DNA of 64,000 bases. Origin: Gryllotalpicola protaetiae (lineage in GTDB: Bacteria > Actinomycetota > Actinomycetes > Actinomycetales > Microbacteriaceae). The position numbers and the translations under genes are program-made. Within the stretch, counting starts at the first letter, position 1. The number at the start of each line of letters is the position of its first letter. Below, one piece after another: positions 1 through 12,434 of this stretch. The notes beneath the pieces are model-generated. The model had not been told where the DNA came from and did no database searches. It was given only the letters and a program-made list of their open reading frames with translations. The stretch is from NCBI RefSeq assembly GCF_003627055.1, contig NZ_CP032624.1:310001-374000 (forward strand), read 5' to 3'.

Positions 1-1374
1 ACCGACCCTCGCCGCGGAATCACGTTCTATGGTCCCGCCGACGCGAACCTAACGGCCCCACGAGCAATCCGTGTCGGGATCATCGGAACACGTGACGCGA
101 TCGACGGCGTCAAGCGCTGGCTCGACAAGTGCCGCAGTCCGATCGCCGCAAAGTCAAGCCACCTAACGGGCCTATTCCTGCCCTTCCCGGGCTTTGACAC
201 CAACGTCGGATTCCGGTCGACGATCGTCTGGGACACACGCCTCGAACGACCGATCACTACGCATGCGTTGCGGAACATCGAGTCGCTAAGTCCGGTCGAG
301 GCCGTCGCGGCAGCGGTTGATCTCTATGACACGGAGTTGGCAGCACTAAACGAAGAGCCCGGGTGCGACGTCGTTCTGGTTTGTCGGCCCGACGTGATTC
401 CTGAGCAGGTCATCAACCCCGGCGCCTCCGACCGCCCGTGGCGAGAACCCCGCGTCGAGCACACCGGCGTCGACTTCCACTCGCTTCTTAAAGCGAGATC
501 GCTCAAGACGAGCCGGCCAATCCAGATCATTCGGCGTGAAACCTGGGACGTCGCGTACAAGCCGAAGGGCGGAGATCGCCGCCAGCAACAGGACGAGGCA
601 ACGAAGGCGTGGAACCTTCACACCGCCCTTTACTACAAGGCGGGCGGTGTCCCGTGGCGGATGACCCGCGCTTCCGAGGACCTCACGAGCTGCTTCGTGG
701 GGGTCGCGTTCTACCGCGACTCGGCCGGAGACACACTCCAGACGAGCGTCGCCCAGGTCTTCAACCAGAGAGGCGACGGCGTTATCGTCCGCGGGGCACC
801 CGCCCGTCAGTCAAGAGACGACCGCCAGCCTCATCTGACCGAAAACGACGCCAAGGGTCTGCTGACCCAGTCGCTCGCGTCGTACCGCCGCGAGCACCGC
901 ACGATGCCAGCCAGGGTGATGCTGCACAAGACCTCGTCGTTCACGGACGCGGAGCAGCGCGGGTTCCGGGCCGCGGCGGTCGATGATCACATTGATCTGC
1001 TCGAACTGGTCTGGCTGCCGAGAGGCGACTCAGTCCGGCTCTTCCGACGCGGGGAGTTTCCACCGCTTCGCGGCACGATGCTCTCGCTCTCCGAGCAACG
1101 ACACGTTCTCTACACTCGCGGCAGTGTGCCCCTCTACAAGACATACGCAGGTATGTATGTGCCGTCGCCACTTCCGTTTCGCCTCGTGGACACAGAGTCG
1201 AGTGCCGAAGAAATCGGAACGGAGTTGCTCACGCTCTCGAAGATGAACTGGAACGCGACCCAGATGGACGGACGGCTACCAATCACGATCCGCACCGCGG
1301 AGTCGATCGGCGGAATCCTCAAGCACCTCAGTCCCGGCGAGACGCCTGCGCCCCGGTACGCGTACTACATGTAG
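1..1374 (+). CDS. Prokaryotic Argonaute, MID-PIWI part (5' end outside window)
   Basis: The frame is open from base 1 to a TAG at 1372-1374, so 457 C-terminal residues are visible and the start lies upstream. The first visible stretch (GITFYGP..., IRVGIIGT) resembles the MID domain. The C-terminal half carries the PIWI signature of short prokaryotic Argonautes: ARVMLHKTSSF, LLELVWLPRGDSVRLFRRGEFPPLRGT, TYAGMYVPSPLP, LSKMNWNATQMDGRLPITIR and a terminal YYM. I could not identify a DEDX catalytic tetrad, so it is probably a nuclease-dead guide-binding Argonaute, which in known systems works by activating a partner effector. It converges on the HerA gene with 6 bp between the stops. Whether an N/PAZ or APAZ region or a fused effector exists upstream cannot be seen. 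Confidence 0.85.
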   Translation, partial: TDPRRGITFYGPADANLTAPRAIRVGIIGTRDAIDGVKRWLDKCRSPIAAKSSHLTGLFLPFPGFDTNVGFRSTIVWDTRLERPITTHALRNIESLSPVEAVAAAVDLYDTELAALNEEPGCDVVLVCRPDVIPEQVINPGASDRPWREPRVEHTGVDFHSLLKARSLKTSRPIQIIRRETWDVAYKPKGGDRRQQQDEATKAWNLHTALYYKAGGVPWRMTRASEDLTSCFVGVAFYRDSAGDTLQTSVAQVFNQRGDGVIVRGAPARQSRDDRQPHLTENDAKGLLTQSLASYRREHRTMPARVMLHKTSSFTDAEQRGFRAAAVDDHIDLLELVWLPRGDSVRLFRRGEFPPLRGTMLSLSEQRHVLYTRGSVPLYKTYAGMYVPSPLPFRLVDTESSAEEIGTELLTLSKMNWNATQMDGRLPITIRTAESIGGILKHLSPGETPAPRYAYYM

Positions 1375-1380
1375 TCAGCT

Positions 1381-3366
1381 TCAGAATGGCGGCACCGATG
1401 GCCAGTCCACATCACTCAGATCGATCGCGTCGGGCGGATCCTCGTCGTCGGAATCAGCGATGAGCGGCGAGAGCCACTCAGTCGTCACCGACATCGTGCG
1501 GCTATTGGGAGCGGCCTCAGGTGGGAGTTGACCGATCCGCACGACAACGGGGACTTGAGCCGAGACCCCCGAGAGAACGCATGTCCCGGTCGGCAGGATC
1601 GGCAGAGACTCGAACGACACCCGATCAAGGTATGCGACCGCCTTCTCGATGGCGTGAACGTCGAGGTTGTTCACGAGGCGGTGGAGGAAGTAGTTGTGCA
1701 GTTGCGACACGATCGTTTCTGAGATGTCATGCGGACGCTGGCTCGCAATCGTGAGGAACACCCCAAACTTGCGGCCCTCCTTGACGATCTCCTCGAACGT
1801 CTCCAGGCGATAGTCGCGCCATGCCTCGCTTTCCCGTGCAGACTCCGACGACAAGATGTTGTGTGCTTCGTCGATGATGAGGTTCAGGTACCTCTGGCCG
1901 TGCGGGTCTGACCGCTTCTTGTCGTCATACAAATGCTTGCAGACGATCATGGGGATGACCTTGCGCATCGCAAGGTTGACGTTCCGTAGGGAAACCACCG
2001 TTAGCGGCACCTTGGTAAACGCATCGTCCGACACTCGAACGAGGCGCTTGATACTGGGCACACGCTCGACCATTCGTTTCATCATTGGGCCGAGGTGCTC
2101 GCGGTTCGCGAAGCCACTGATCACGTCCCGGTAGTACTGGAGGACGAGCTTGAAGCGAACCAGATCTACGTCACCGACTGAGGAGAAGTCCTGCTGCACG
2201 GCCGTGACCTTGCCCTTGATGAAGTCGCTCCAATCGTCCGCGGTTGCCCATTTTTCCTCGGCACTCCCGCGTGGACCCCAATAGAAGTTATGGTCACGGC
2301 TGAAGTACTGGAGTTTGTCCCGCATCTCCTGAATCAACGACAGCAGCCTCTGGCGATCCACGTCGTCGCCGAGGCACTCTTCGATCTCTTCGAGGAAGTT
2401 GATTGGGAGCTGCCTGTCGATCGTCGCGTCATTGCTCTTCGTCGCGCGCGCGACGAGGTCTCCGATGACATCGAGGAGCGCTGCGGAGTCTGGAAGTAGG
2501 GCGTCCCAGTAGTCGCTCTTGAGCACGCGAGAAATGAAGGGAGCCTGCGTCTTTTCAGTCGCGTCGAGCAGAACGGTCCAGAAGACTGGATCATGAACGG
2601 CGGACCTCGGAAGTGGCAGCTGATCCCCACCGTCGTCGTGTGTCGACAGGTCGTAAACCTGCTTCACATCGTCCCCGGCAATGACTGCGGTCGCGTACTC
2701 CTCCGATCCGCCCGCGCGGTTGACGTACTCGCCGTTGAAGTCGATCAACACGAACTGAGACCGTTGGCGGAACGTCTCGATCGCCCCGTACCTCTTGAAC
2801 AGTTCGTGATACAGCTTGGCGAGCGTGTACGACTTCCCGCTGCCCGTGTTGCCGAAGATCCCTACGTGGCTCGCGAAGATTGCATTGACACCAACCGATA
2901 CCGGCTGAGTTGGCTCCATCGCCAGCGCGCCGATCTCGAGCGGCTCATCGTCCGCCGAGACGAACGTGTGGATGAGTCCGAACTCATCCTCCGTGAGCAT
3001 GAAGCACTCGTTGTCGAGAAGCGGCATCTCACGCACTCCGCGCTCGAAGCGTCCGCCCTCGATGTAGCCGACAAGGCTGACGTCGAGCTGTCGGGACAAA
3101 GGGTCCACGCCGCGGCGGTACCCGGAGGTCGCCCCGCGATCCTCTTCGACAACCTCCCCATCAACCTTGGCGATCAGCTCAACGAAGCCCTTGACGATCT
3201 TGACGTAGCTCGCGACGGCGACGTTCCGCACAAGGCCTCCGCGGTACAGGAGGTGCGAGCCGTTCTTGAGCTTGTCGACCGCGACTCGCACACGCCGGCC
3301 GTCGACCGACACGACCCTGCCCACGCGGAACACGGCGTCCTGATCAAGAACGTCTTCCTCAATCAC
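1381..3366 (-). CDS. HerA-type hexameric ATPase, SIR2 partner
   Basis: The 661-residue protein has a HAS-barrel-like N-terminus (VFRVGRVVSVDGRRVRVAV), Walker A GNTGSGKS at about residues 172-179 and a Walker B LNLIIDEAHNI near residue 490, followed by an arginine-rich C-terminal RecA-like part (FLTIASQRPHDIS). This fits the FtsK/HerA superfamily of DNA-translocating ATPases. The start chosen is GTG at 3366, overlapping the SIR2 stop by 8 nt, so it is translationally coupled as the last gene of the operon. SIR2-HerA pairs are an established antiphage type in which the two proteins form one large NADase/nuclease complex. That this pair also works with the upstream Mod/Res genes or the facing Argonaute is inference. 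Confidence 0.88.
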   Translation of the reverse strand: MIEEDVLDQDAVFRVGRVVSVDGRRVRVAVDKLKNGSHLLYRGGLVRNVAVASYVKIVKGFVELIAKVDGEVVEEDRGATSGYRRGVDPLSRQLDVSLVGYIEGGRFERGVREMPLLDNECFMLTEDEFGLIHTFVSADDEPLEIGALAMEPTQPVSVGVNAIFASHVGIFGNTGSGKSYTLAKLYHELFKRYGAIETFRQRSQFVLIDFNGEYVNRAGGSEEYATAVIAGDDVKQVYDLSTHDDGGDQLPLPRSAVHDPVFWTVLLDATEKTQAPFISRVLKSDYWDALLPDSAALLDVIGDLVARATKSNDATIDRQLPINFLEEIEECLGDDVDRQRLLSLIQEMRDKLQYFSRDHNFYWGPRGSAEEKWATADDWSDFIKGKVTAVQQDFSSVGDVDLVRFKLVLQYYRDVISGFANREHLGPMMKRMVERVPSIKRLVRVSDDAFTKVPLTVVSLRNVNLAMRKVIPMIVCKHLYDDKKRSDPHGQRYLNLIIDEAHNILSSESARESEAWRDYRLETFEEIVKEGRKFGVFLTIASQRPHDISETIVSQLHNYFLHRLVNNLDVHAIEKAVAYLDRVSFESLPILPTGTCVLSGVSAQVPVVVRIGQLPPEAAPNSRTMSVTTEWLSPLIADSDDEDPPDAIDLSDVDWPSVPPF

Positions 3367-4681
3367 CGGAGGACTCCGCGGGGGGCGTCCGGATGTCCAG
3401 TTCGATTCGCTGATCCGGTGCAGGAATCTTGTCGCGAACGATCGGCGCGAAGTAGTCGGACTCCAGAATGTCGAGGTTGATCTTGCGTTCGCCGAGTCCC
3501 TCGCCCGGCTCGTCTGGGATCACGAACTGGATGTTGCCGTTCTTGACTTCGCTGTCGGGCAGGAGCGCCTCGTAGTCCCTGAGCCCCCCGCGCGAGTAGC
3601 AGAACACGACCACTTCCAAAGTCGGATTCGTTCGCGCTGCGCGCAGCACGAGGTCGCGCAGATGCTCATCACGGAACGAGAACCCGTGGACAAAGAGGAC
3701 GCTGTTCTCTTTCTCCATCTCATTGGAGAACCGGCGGATCAGCTCGTAGTACGTCTCGTTGAGCACGGTCGTCGCGAACTTGCGCTTGTCCGGATTGACG
3801 ATGCCGAGCCTGTTGTAGCCATCAGAGAACGCCCCGACCGCCTCTGCCGCGGTCTCCTCCGTGCCGAGCAGTTTGAGGTCCTCCAATCGTTGCTCTGCCT
3901 CGGTCAAGAGATCCCTGGTTGAGCGGATTGTCGGCCCCTGGCCCTGCGGCTGAGGATCGACGAGCACGGACAGCAAGTGTTCCTTCGCGGCGTCAAGTAG
4001 CCCCCTGACCTCCTTCACGAGCGTCAACCCGTGGTCAAAGTAGATGTCGGACTTCCGGTCCTCTCGCTCGTGCTGACGCCATGAGGCCGATCCGTGGATC
4101 TTGATGAGGTTGAAGACCGGCACCTCGAACCGGTGCTCGTACCGACTGCCCATCCGAAAGCGGAGAGTGTTGAAGTCACCGAGGTCAAACTTTGGCCTGA
4201 TCTTGCCGCTGAACCCATCAGAGAGCTCGATGCCGAGTTCCTCCATGGCCACCTCGAACAACATGTCCACGTTCGTCGTGAAGATGTTCGCCTGCTTCGA
4301 CAGGAGCGTGCTGTGCCGTCGCAGCAGGATGCGGTTCAGGGTGCGCACGAAGGTCGCATAGGAGCGAAGAACGGACTCAGCTGAAGCCTCGCGCTCGATG
4401 ACCCTGGTGTTGGGGACGAGGACGTTCTCGAAGAAGTAGGCCTGGATCGAGGCGCGGACAAGCAGTTTCGCACCCTCGGGCCCGCTCGAGTCGGCGAGGT
4501 CCGTGAGCGCCTGCTCGATGTTGCCAAGCGGCGCGAAGTACGGGACGGATGTACCCGCGCCGAGCAAGAAGTTGAGATGCGCAGACTCAACGATGGTGCG
4601 AAGGCGTTCGGGCGTGAGCCGGTTCGCGTGCGGTTCGGACACGGGCTGCTGTGCCACACCGTTGATCCGGATGTCAGCCAT
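3359..4681 (-). CDS. SIR2-family NADase-like effector
   Basis: 440 residues from ATG 4681, which shares its A with the TGA stop of res (TGATG), the usual coupling signal. A longer reading from 4789 would run through res and is rejected. The Rossmann nucleotide-binding motif FLLGAGTS is at about residues 38-45, the SIR2 TTNVD motif follows around residue 145, and a late GFSFRDEHLRDL matches the C-terminal signature of the SIR2_2 group. Bacterial SIR2 defence proteins hydrolyse NAD+ on infection, causing growth arrest. It is coupled to HerA downstream (8-nt overlap). Family assignment is firm; activity is inferred. Confidence 0.85.
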   Translation of the reverse strand: MADIRINGVAQQPVSEPHANRLTPERLRTIVESAHLNFLLGAGTSVPYFAPLGNIEQALTDLADSSGPEGAKLLVRASIQAYFFENVLVPNTRVIEREASAESVLRSYATFVRTLNRILLRRHSTLLSKQANIFTTNVDMLFEVAMEELGIELSDGFSGKIRPKFDLGDFNTLRFRMGSRYEHRFEVPVFNLIKIHGSASWRQHEREDRKSDIYFDHGLTLVKEVRGLLDAAKEHLLSVLVDPQPQGQGPTIRSTRDLLTEAEQRLEDLKLLGTEETAAEAVGAFSDGYNRLGIVNPDKRKFATTVLNETYYELIRRFSNEMEKENSVLFVHGFSFRDEHLRDLVLRAARTNPTLEVVVFCYSRGGLRDYEALLPDSEVKNGNIQFVIPDEPGEGLGERKINLDILESDYFAPIVRDKIPAPDQRIELDIRTPPAESSGD

Positions 4682-7600
4682 CACGCCCCCACAAGCGCGA
4701 GGAGGTTCTCGTACGTGTCCACGACGTCGTACTTCACGCCGTCGTTCTCGGCCTTGTCGTTCAGCGACGCAAAGAACTTGCGCGCACACTCGATCTTGGC
4801 TTCCTCGACGCCCTTGAGCTGGAGCGTCGACATCGAGCCCTTGGTCTCGGCGACGAAGTAGACGTGCTTGATCTGCGTGATGTCATCGCGGAACGCGATG
4901 GCCCAGTCGGGGTTGTAGTCGCCGACTGGCGTCGGGATGAAGAACCCGCGGGGCAGCTTGGAGTAGACGACGACCTCGTCGCTGACGTCGAGCTTCTCGA
5001 CGAACGAGCGCTCGACCTTCGAGTCCGTCACGACGTACTCGTACACGCTCTTCTTCAGCTTGTCGCCAGCCTTGGACAGGTCCTGGGCGGTCTGGTTCTC
5101 CGTGAAGATCGAGGAGTCGTACCGGCCGTCGAGCGGATCGTAGGTCAGGTGCTCGACGATCACCGTGGCCTTCTGCTCGTTGATGAGCCGGGCGGTCTCA
5201 GTGATGAACTGCTCGGGATTCTGCTTGAACTTCGCGAACGTGCCCGAATTGATGCCGGTGAGGATCGCTGCGCATGTCCGACGCGTAAGCTGAGTCTTCT
5301 CAGCGATCTCCCCGAGCAAGTCGTACTTCACAGTCGAGCCCGCCGACACGGCCGAGTGCTCGACCTTGGTCTCGGACACCTTGAAGCCGGTACCGGCCTC
5401 GAGCTGCTCAACTTCGAGCCCGACGACCTGCTTGCCGGCCTCGACGAGGTACTGCATCACGGTGACGTTGAGCTTCTTGTCCAGCTCGGCCACACACTTA
5501 GCGATCAACTCTTCCGAGTCGAACTCGACCTGGTAGACCGCCTTGTGGTTGATGCGGCCCCACAGTTCCTGGAACTCGCGCTTGGCGAAGTTCTTCTCGT
5601 TGAACGGGATCTTCTTCGGCCTACGTCCATCAGCCGGCTTGGGCACGTCAAGGTAGAGCGCGTCGACAAGCGGCCAAACGAAGTCGATCACCGGCTTGAG
5701 CACATCTGAGGCCGGCGCGGCAAGGGTTCCGTCGGCTCGCGCGTCTTTGTACGCCTGCGTCACGAAGCCCGATTCGTCGATGTAGTCGTTCTTGATCAGG
5801 TGGAAGTACAGTGCCTGCGCGACCGCCTTCTCCACCACGCTCGTCACCCCGTCGGCAGTCGTGAACTGTTTGCCGGTGAAGTATTCAACCGTGGCCTTGC
5901 GCGGACGAGCCGACAGCGAGTCGATGATCTCCTTCTGGAGCGCGGTGACGAACTCGATGTACGACTCATCGGTCACGACGGTCAGCTCGTTGATGTCATG
6001 CACGGTCACGGGGTTGTCCATCCGCTCGCCGTGCTGGTCGACGGATAGGCGCAAGCCGCGGCCGATCTCCTGCCGCCGTGTGGTGGTGTTGTCGCTCTTC
6101 TTGAGCATGCCCATCACGAACACGTTCGGGTTGTCCCAGCCCTCGCGCAGCGCCGAGTGCGACCAGATGAACCGCACCGGCTCCTCGAACGACAGCAGCC
6201 GCTCCTTGTCCTTCAGAATCAGGTCATAGGCGTCGACATCGTCGGACTGGCCAGCGAAGTCGCCGCGCGCCGCGATCTTGCCGTCGACGGAGTGCCCGGT
6301 TTTCTTGTCGATCGAGAAGTAGCCCTCGTGCGTCGACCGAACCGAGATCGCCTCGACGTGCTTGCGGTACCGCTCGGCAGCCTCGTCGAGGTCGAGCTGA
6401 CCAAGGTAGTCGGCGAGCACCGCCTCGTACTCCTCCTCGAACACTCGGGCGTACTCGCCGAGGGCGTCCTCGCGGTCATAGTCGCGGTACTTGGCGACCT
6501 CGTCGATGAAGAACAGTGACAGCGTCTTGATACCTTGCGCGAACAGCTCCCGCTCCTTGTCGAGGTGGGCGCGGATGACCTCGCGGATCTGGATGCGGCG
6601 CTTCTGATCCTCGGCGACGTCCTCGGTGACCTCGCCCGCGCCGATGACGTCGCCGTTGCTCAGCTCGATGATGTCGCGGTTGGCATCCACGTCCCGGATG
6701 AACAGACCCTTGTACGCCTCGATACCGCCAGAGATGTCGTGCAGATTCATGCCCTGGCTCAGCCGCTTCACCTGCCGCTTGATGCCCTGGGCCGTCTGCA
6801 CCTCCAGCTCCACGCGCGCCTTGGGGAACTCCGCGCCCTTGCCAACCTCGAGCCCGTCGACGTAGAGGTAGGCGGTGCTGCCGGCCAGGTGCTTGACCGT
6901 GATGCCGCGCACCGCGATCTTCTTCACCAGCTTCTGGTTGTACGCGTCGACCGCGTCGAGGCGGTGCACCTTGGTGCGCTCGATCTTGTGGGTCGCCGAG
7001 TAGCGCAGTGCGAACAGCGCGTGGAACAGGCCGAGCGCCTCAAGGGACTTCGAAGGTTTCTTCGCGTCTCCTTCAATCTTCTGCGGCTCGTCGATGATCA
7101 GGATCGGCCGATTCGCCGCGATCACGTCGATCGGCTTGCGGGACTGGAAATCGTCGAGAACCTCGTAGATGCGACGGGCGTCCTTGCCGGTGGCGTTGAA
7201 CGCCTGGATGTTGATAATCATCACCTGCACACCCGCGTCGGACGAGAACCGCTCCAGCTCGTGCAGCCGCGAGGAGTTGTAGACAAAAGTGCGGGGCTTG
7301 GTGCCGTAGAACTGCTGGAAGTGCTCGGCGGTGATGTCGAACGACTTCTTCACGCCTTCGCGGATCGCGATCGACGGCACGACGACGATGTACTTCGACC
7401 ACCCGTACCGCTTGTGCAACTCCATGATCGTCTTGATGTAGACGTAGGTCTTGCCGGTGCCGGTCTCCATCTCGATGTCGAGATTTATCGGCGCCGCCGA
7501 CTTCTTGACTGGGTCCTTCAAGTCCTTCGACAGCGTCAGCCCACGCGCCCGCTGCACCCCGTGGACATTCTCCAGAAGCTGTGACGGCGTGAGCGCGATC

Positions 7601-7764
7601 TCCGCGTTGCGCAGCCCCGCATCCTCCAGCAGCGTGGGCGCCGCCTCCTTACCGGGGTCGATACGGTACTTCACCCCGTCGGCATACGGCTGCCCCATGA
7701 ACACGTCGACCACGGCATCGACGGCTTCGGTCTGGTATGGCTGGACCTTGAACTGGAGCTTCAT
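4681..7764 (-). CDS. res: Type III restriction enzyme Res subunit (helicase-nuclease)
   Basis: 1027 residues. The N-terminal superfamily-2 helicase has Walker A METGTGKT at about 99-106, a DEPQ box (ILIIDEPQKIEGD) near 225, and a later helicase motif EIGRGLRLS around 590. The C-terminus holds a PD-(D/E)xK-like nuclease core (NPDWAIAF followed by YFVAETKG). In type III systems Res translocates or slides between two unmethylated sites and cleaves with Mod. It starts 4 nt after the stop of the second mod gene and ends overlapping SIR2 by one base, so restriction and SIR2-HerA functions share one transcript. Confidence 0.9.
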   Translation of the reverse strand: MKLQFKVQPYQTEAVDAVVDVFMGQPYADGVKYRIDPGKEAAPTLLEDAGLRNAEIALTPSQLLENVHGVQRARGLTLSKDLKDPVKKSAAPINLDIEMETGTGKTYVYIKTIMELHKRYGWSKYIVVVPSIAIREGVKKSFDITAEHFQQFYGTKPRTFVYNSSRLHELERFSSDAGVQVMIINIQAFNATGKDARRIYEVLDDFQSRKPIDVIAANRPILIIDEPQKIEGDAKKPSKSLEALGLFHALFALRYSATHKIERTKVHRLDAVDAYNQKLVKKIAVRGITVKHLAGSTAYLYVDGLEVGKGAEFPKARVELEVQTAQGIKRQVKRLSQGMNLHDISGGIEAYKGLFIRDVDANRDIIELSNGDVIGAGEVTEDVAEDQKRRIQIREVIRAHLDKERELFAQGIKTLSLFFIDEVAKYRDYDREDALGEYARVFEEEYEAVLADYLGQLDLDEAAERYRKHVEAISVRSTHEGYFSIDKKTGHSVDGKIAARGDFAGQSDDVDAYDLILKDKERLLSFEEPVRFIWSHSALREGWDNPNVFVMGMLKKSDNTTTRRQEIGRGLRLSVDQHGERMDNPVTVHDINELTVVTDESYIEFVTALQKEIIDSLSARPRKATVEYFTGKQFTTADGVTSVVEKAVAQALYFHLIKNDYIDESGFVTQAYKDARADGTLAAPASDVLKPVIDFVWPLVDALYLDVPKPADGRRPKKIPFNEKNFAKREFQELWGRINHKAVYQVEFDSEELIAKCVAELDKKLNVTVMQYLVEAGKQVVGLEVEQLEAGTGFKVSETKVEHSAVSAGSTVKYDLLGEIAEKTQLTRRTCAAILTGINSGTFAKFKQNPEQFITETARLINEQKATVIVEHLTYDPLDGRYDSSIFTENQTAQDLSKAGDKLKKSVYEYVVTDSKVERSFVEKLDVSDEVVVYSKLPRGFFIPTPVGDYNPDWAIAFRDDITQIKHVYFVAETKGSMSTLQLKGVEEAKIECARKFFASLNDKAENDGVKYDVVDTYENLLALVGA

Positions 7765-7768
7765 CGGG

Positions 7769-9741
7769 TCAGATCGCCCTTACCTCTGTCTCGGGTGATA
7801 CCTCGCGGAAGATCTGCTCGGCGTTGATGCGTGCGGCATCGGTCGCGAACCCCGCATCCAAGAACACCGCGCGAAGGGGATGCCGCGCCGCGATTGCCCC
7901 TACTACAGCGTCGGTTACTTCATCGGCGAAGCACGCAATCAGAGCGCCATCGGCGACCGACAGCACGCGGCGGCCCTCGATGTCGTCGACTGCGATCGGC
8001 TCGGCGAGATCGATCCCCCAGTCGAGCAGTACCTGGAAAAGCAAGTCTTCGTCGGTGCGGTCAGGCTTGACACTCTCGACGGCCTCCGACAGCGCAAACT
8101 GCACCAGGTCGTCCGCGGTCGTGAGAGTGTCAGCCATGTTGCTCGTCGCGACGTGCAGCGACCTGAATCCGACATCAAGATCGGCACCCGGCGGTCCAGC
8201 CTCCTGCCGCACATGTTCACCAGCACGGCGCAGTCGCTCACGCGCCACGCCGGCAAGCGTTACATATCCGCGCTTTCGGGCGAGCGCCCCAGACTCGAGA
8301 ACCTCGTCAAGCTGCACCATGATGAAGCGGCGATTGCCCTGGTCTGTGGCGTTGAGACTCATTACGGCATGCGCGGTCGACGCTGAGCCTGCGAAGAAGT
8401 CCAGGACGATAGCGTCCTTGTCGGCACTCGTCACGGCGTCGATCCACGTTCCGAGGACACCAGTGTCCTTCGGGTAGTCGAAGAGCTTTCCATCAAGAAG
8501 CCTCGTGAGCGCGTCACTCGCGGGTGCACGCTCTTGTGAGATCACCGGGCGGATCGCCTGCGTATCCATGTCGCTCAAGAGGCGCTTGAACCGCGGTGTG
8601 GTTGTGTGATCTGGACCGAAAATGATCCGTCGCTGCGCGATGCGCTCCGCCATCGCCTCACGTGACAGCCGCCACCCATACTCGTGCATCGGGACAGGCT
8701 CCCTGGTGACGGGGTGCAGCACTTCGTACTGCAAGTTCTCCCGGGGATTCGGGCTCGCCAGATTGTCGCGGGTGAAGATCTGACCGAATTCATCGATCTC
8801 GCTGTACGCCTTGAGTCCGGCCTCTACGTCAGGCTTTGTCTTCCACCAGTCGCGATAGCGCGTCGTTGCGCGCGCGGCATCGTGGCCTGACTCCTCCCAG
8901 GCGCGACGCCCGGCTTCCATGACATCGTCGTACCCGCGTTTGGGCCCTTTAAAGCGCACGTCCTGGGCAATGAGCGTCGTCCTACTGCGCGCGTACAGAA
9001 GCATGTAGTCGAGCCCGCCTGCTGTGAAGCGCGCGTCATTCTTCCCTGATCCCTGCCACACCACGTTCGCGAGGAAGTTGTCTGCACCGAAGACCATGTC
9101 GAGAAGTGAGCGCAGGTTCGCGTGTTCGTGATCATCGATGGCGACGATCATGACTCCGTCGTCCGTCAGGAGACCACGCGCCAACTTCAGCCGCGAGTAC
9201 ATCATGCTCAGCCAGTCAGAGTGGAAGCGACCGTTCGCCTCGGCGTTCGCGACGAGGCGGTCGCCGGTCTCTGACCTCTGGCCTGAGCGGGCAAGGTAGT
9301 CGGCGCTCGACTCGGCGAAGTCGTCTTCATAGACGAAGTCGTTGCCGGTGTTGTATGGCGGGTCGATGTAGATCAGCTTGACCTTGCCCAGGTAGGACTC
9401 CTGGAGCAGCTTGAGTGCCTCCAGGTTGTCGCCCTCGATGAACAGGTTCTTGGTCGTGTCGAAGTCGACCGACTCCTCACGCACCGGGCGCAGCGTCTTG
9501 GCGATAGGTGCGTTCGCGGCGAACGCGGCGGCACGCTTGCCGGGCCAGTCGAGCTGGTAGCGTTCCTGCGGACCATCGACAACGTGGTCGGAGAGTTCCT
9601 GGCGGAGGAGGTCGAAGTCAACGGCGAGGGTCACGTTGCCCTCCGCGTCCCTCGACTCGGTGACGACCTGCGGGAACAGCTCGGCGATGCGCTCGACGTT
9701 GCGAGCCGTCAGGTCGGGCGAGTGCAGTGCGCGCTTCTCCA

Positions 9742-9742
<1 letters not shown>
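7769..9742 (-). CDS. mod: Type III DNA adenine methyltransferase, second copy
   Basis: 657 residues from ATG 9742 (a GTG at 9745 is an alternative start). Beta-class N6-adenine methyltransferase order: DPPYNTG motif IV near residue 128, a variable target-recognition region, then motif I as DFFAGSASTAHAV. The first ~130 residues and the C-terminal ~150 residues closely match the upstream mod paralogue, while the middle differs, so the two should recognise different sequences. Its ATG shares the A of the stop codon reached by the upstream mod in its present reading phase. The intact C-terminus (RINAEQIFREVSPETEVRAI) shows what the first copy has lost. Confidence 0.9.
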
Positions 9743-11753
<2,011 letters not shown>

Positions 11754-11757
<4 letters not shown>

Positions 11758-12434
11758 CCTCTGGTGCTCGGTGCGGTGTCGGTCAGCTCAGCGAACGCGG
11801 TCTCGCGTTCTTTGAGTTGCCTGCGCAGTTCGATCTTGCGATTGAGTTGTGGTTCGGTGCGCAGCTTCTTCTCCAGCGTGACGATCTCGCGCTGGAGCTT
11901 TCGGGCGCGGTCCAGTCTTTCGGTTGCCTCTGACACGGTCTCGCCGACTCGCGTGGCAACCGGCAGGAGTGACGCCAGGAGTGCCTCGTACAGGCTCGGC
12001 AAGTCGAGTGCCGTTGGCAGTGGCCGGCGGGGCGCGTCGGCGGCTTGCCATTCAGTGGTGAAGTAGGTCGCGATGCGCGGCGTCTTGCCGTCCAGCGACT
12101 TCCGCGCTGCGGCCATGCGGACGCGTTCGATGCTGGCGACCTCGAAGATGATCGGGAAGTGCACGGTCTTGTCGATGGCTGCGAGCACCTCGTCGGAGAC
12201 ATCCGCGCCCTTGGTCTCGATCGTGAAGACCTGGATCTCAGGGACGGTGGTCGTGCCGCGAAGGCGGATGGTGTCGTCGGCGAGCTTGTAAGCCCAGGCG
12301 ATGCGCTGGATATCGTCGACGAACTTCTCGCGCAGGGCAGTGCGGACGTTGCCGTGCTCGTAGAACTTGGTCTTGGGCACAGAGCGGCCGAACGCGGCGT
12401 TCACGGGCCAGCGGTAGAGGACGGGTTCAGTCAT
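11754..12434 (-). CDS. DUF4391 family protein
   Basis: 226 residues starting LYRWPVNAAFGRSVPKTKFYEHG, matching the DUF4391 family usually found between a helicase and a mod gene in type III-like clusters. The N-terminal ~150 residues contain conserved aromatic and basic positions (KTKFYEHG, IQVFTIETKG, FPIIFEV). The last ~70 residues are predicted coiled coil (RLDRARKLQREIVTLEKKL). It has 8-nt overlap with the helicase upstream and 4-nt overlap with mod downstream. Biochemical function is unknown; a structural or adaptor role between helicase and Mod/Res is inference. Confidence 0.75.

Noticed and set aside
4682-4789. N-terminal extension of SIR2 protein to 4789
   Set aside because: It would overlap res by 108 nt with Arg-rich sequence; the TGATG start at 4681 fits the coupling pattern of the operon.
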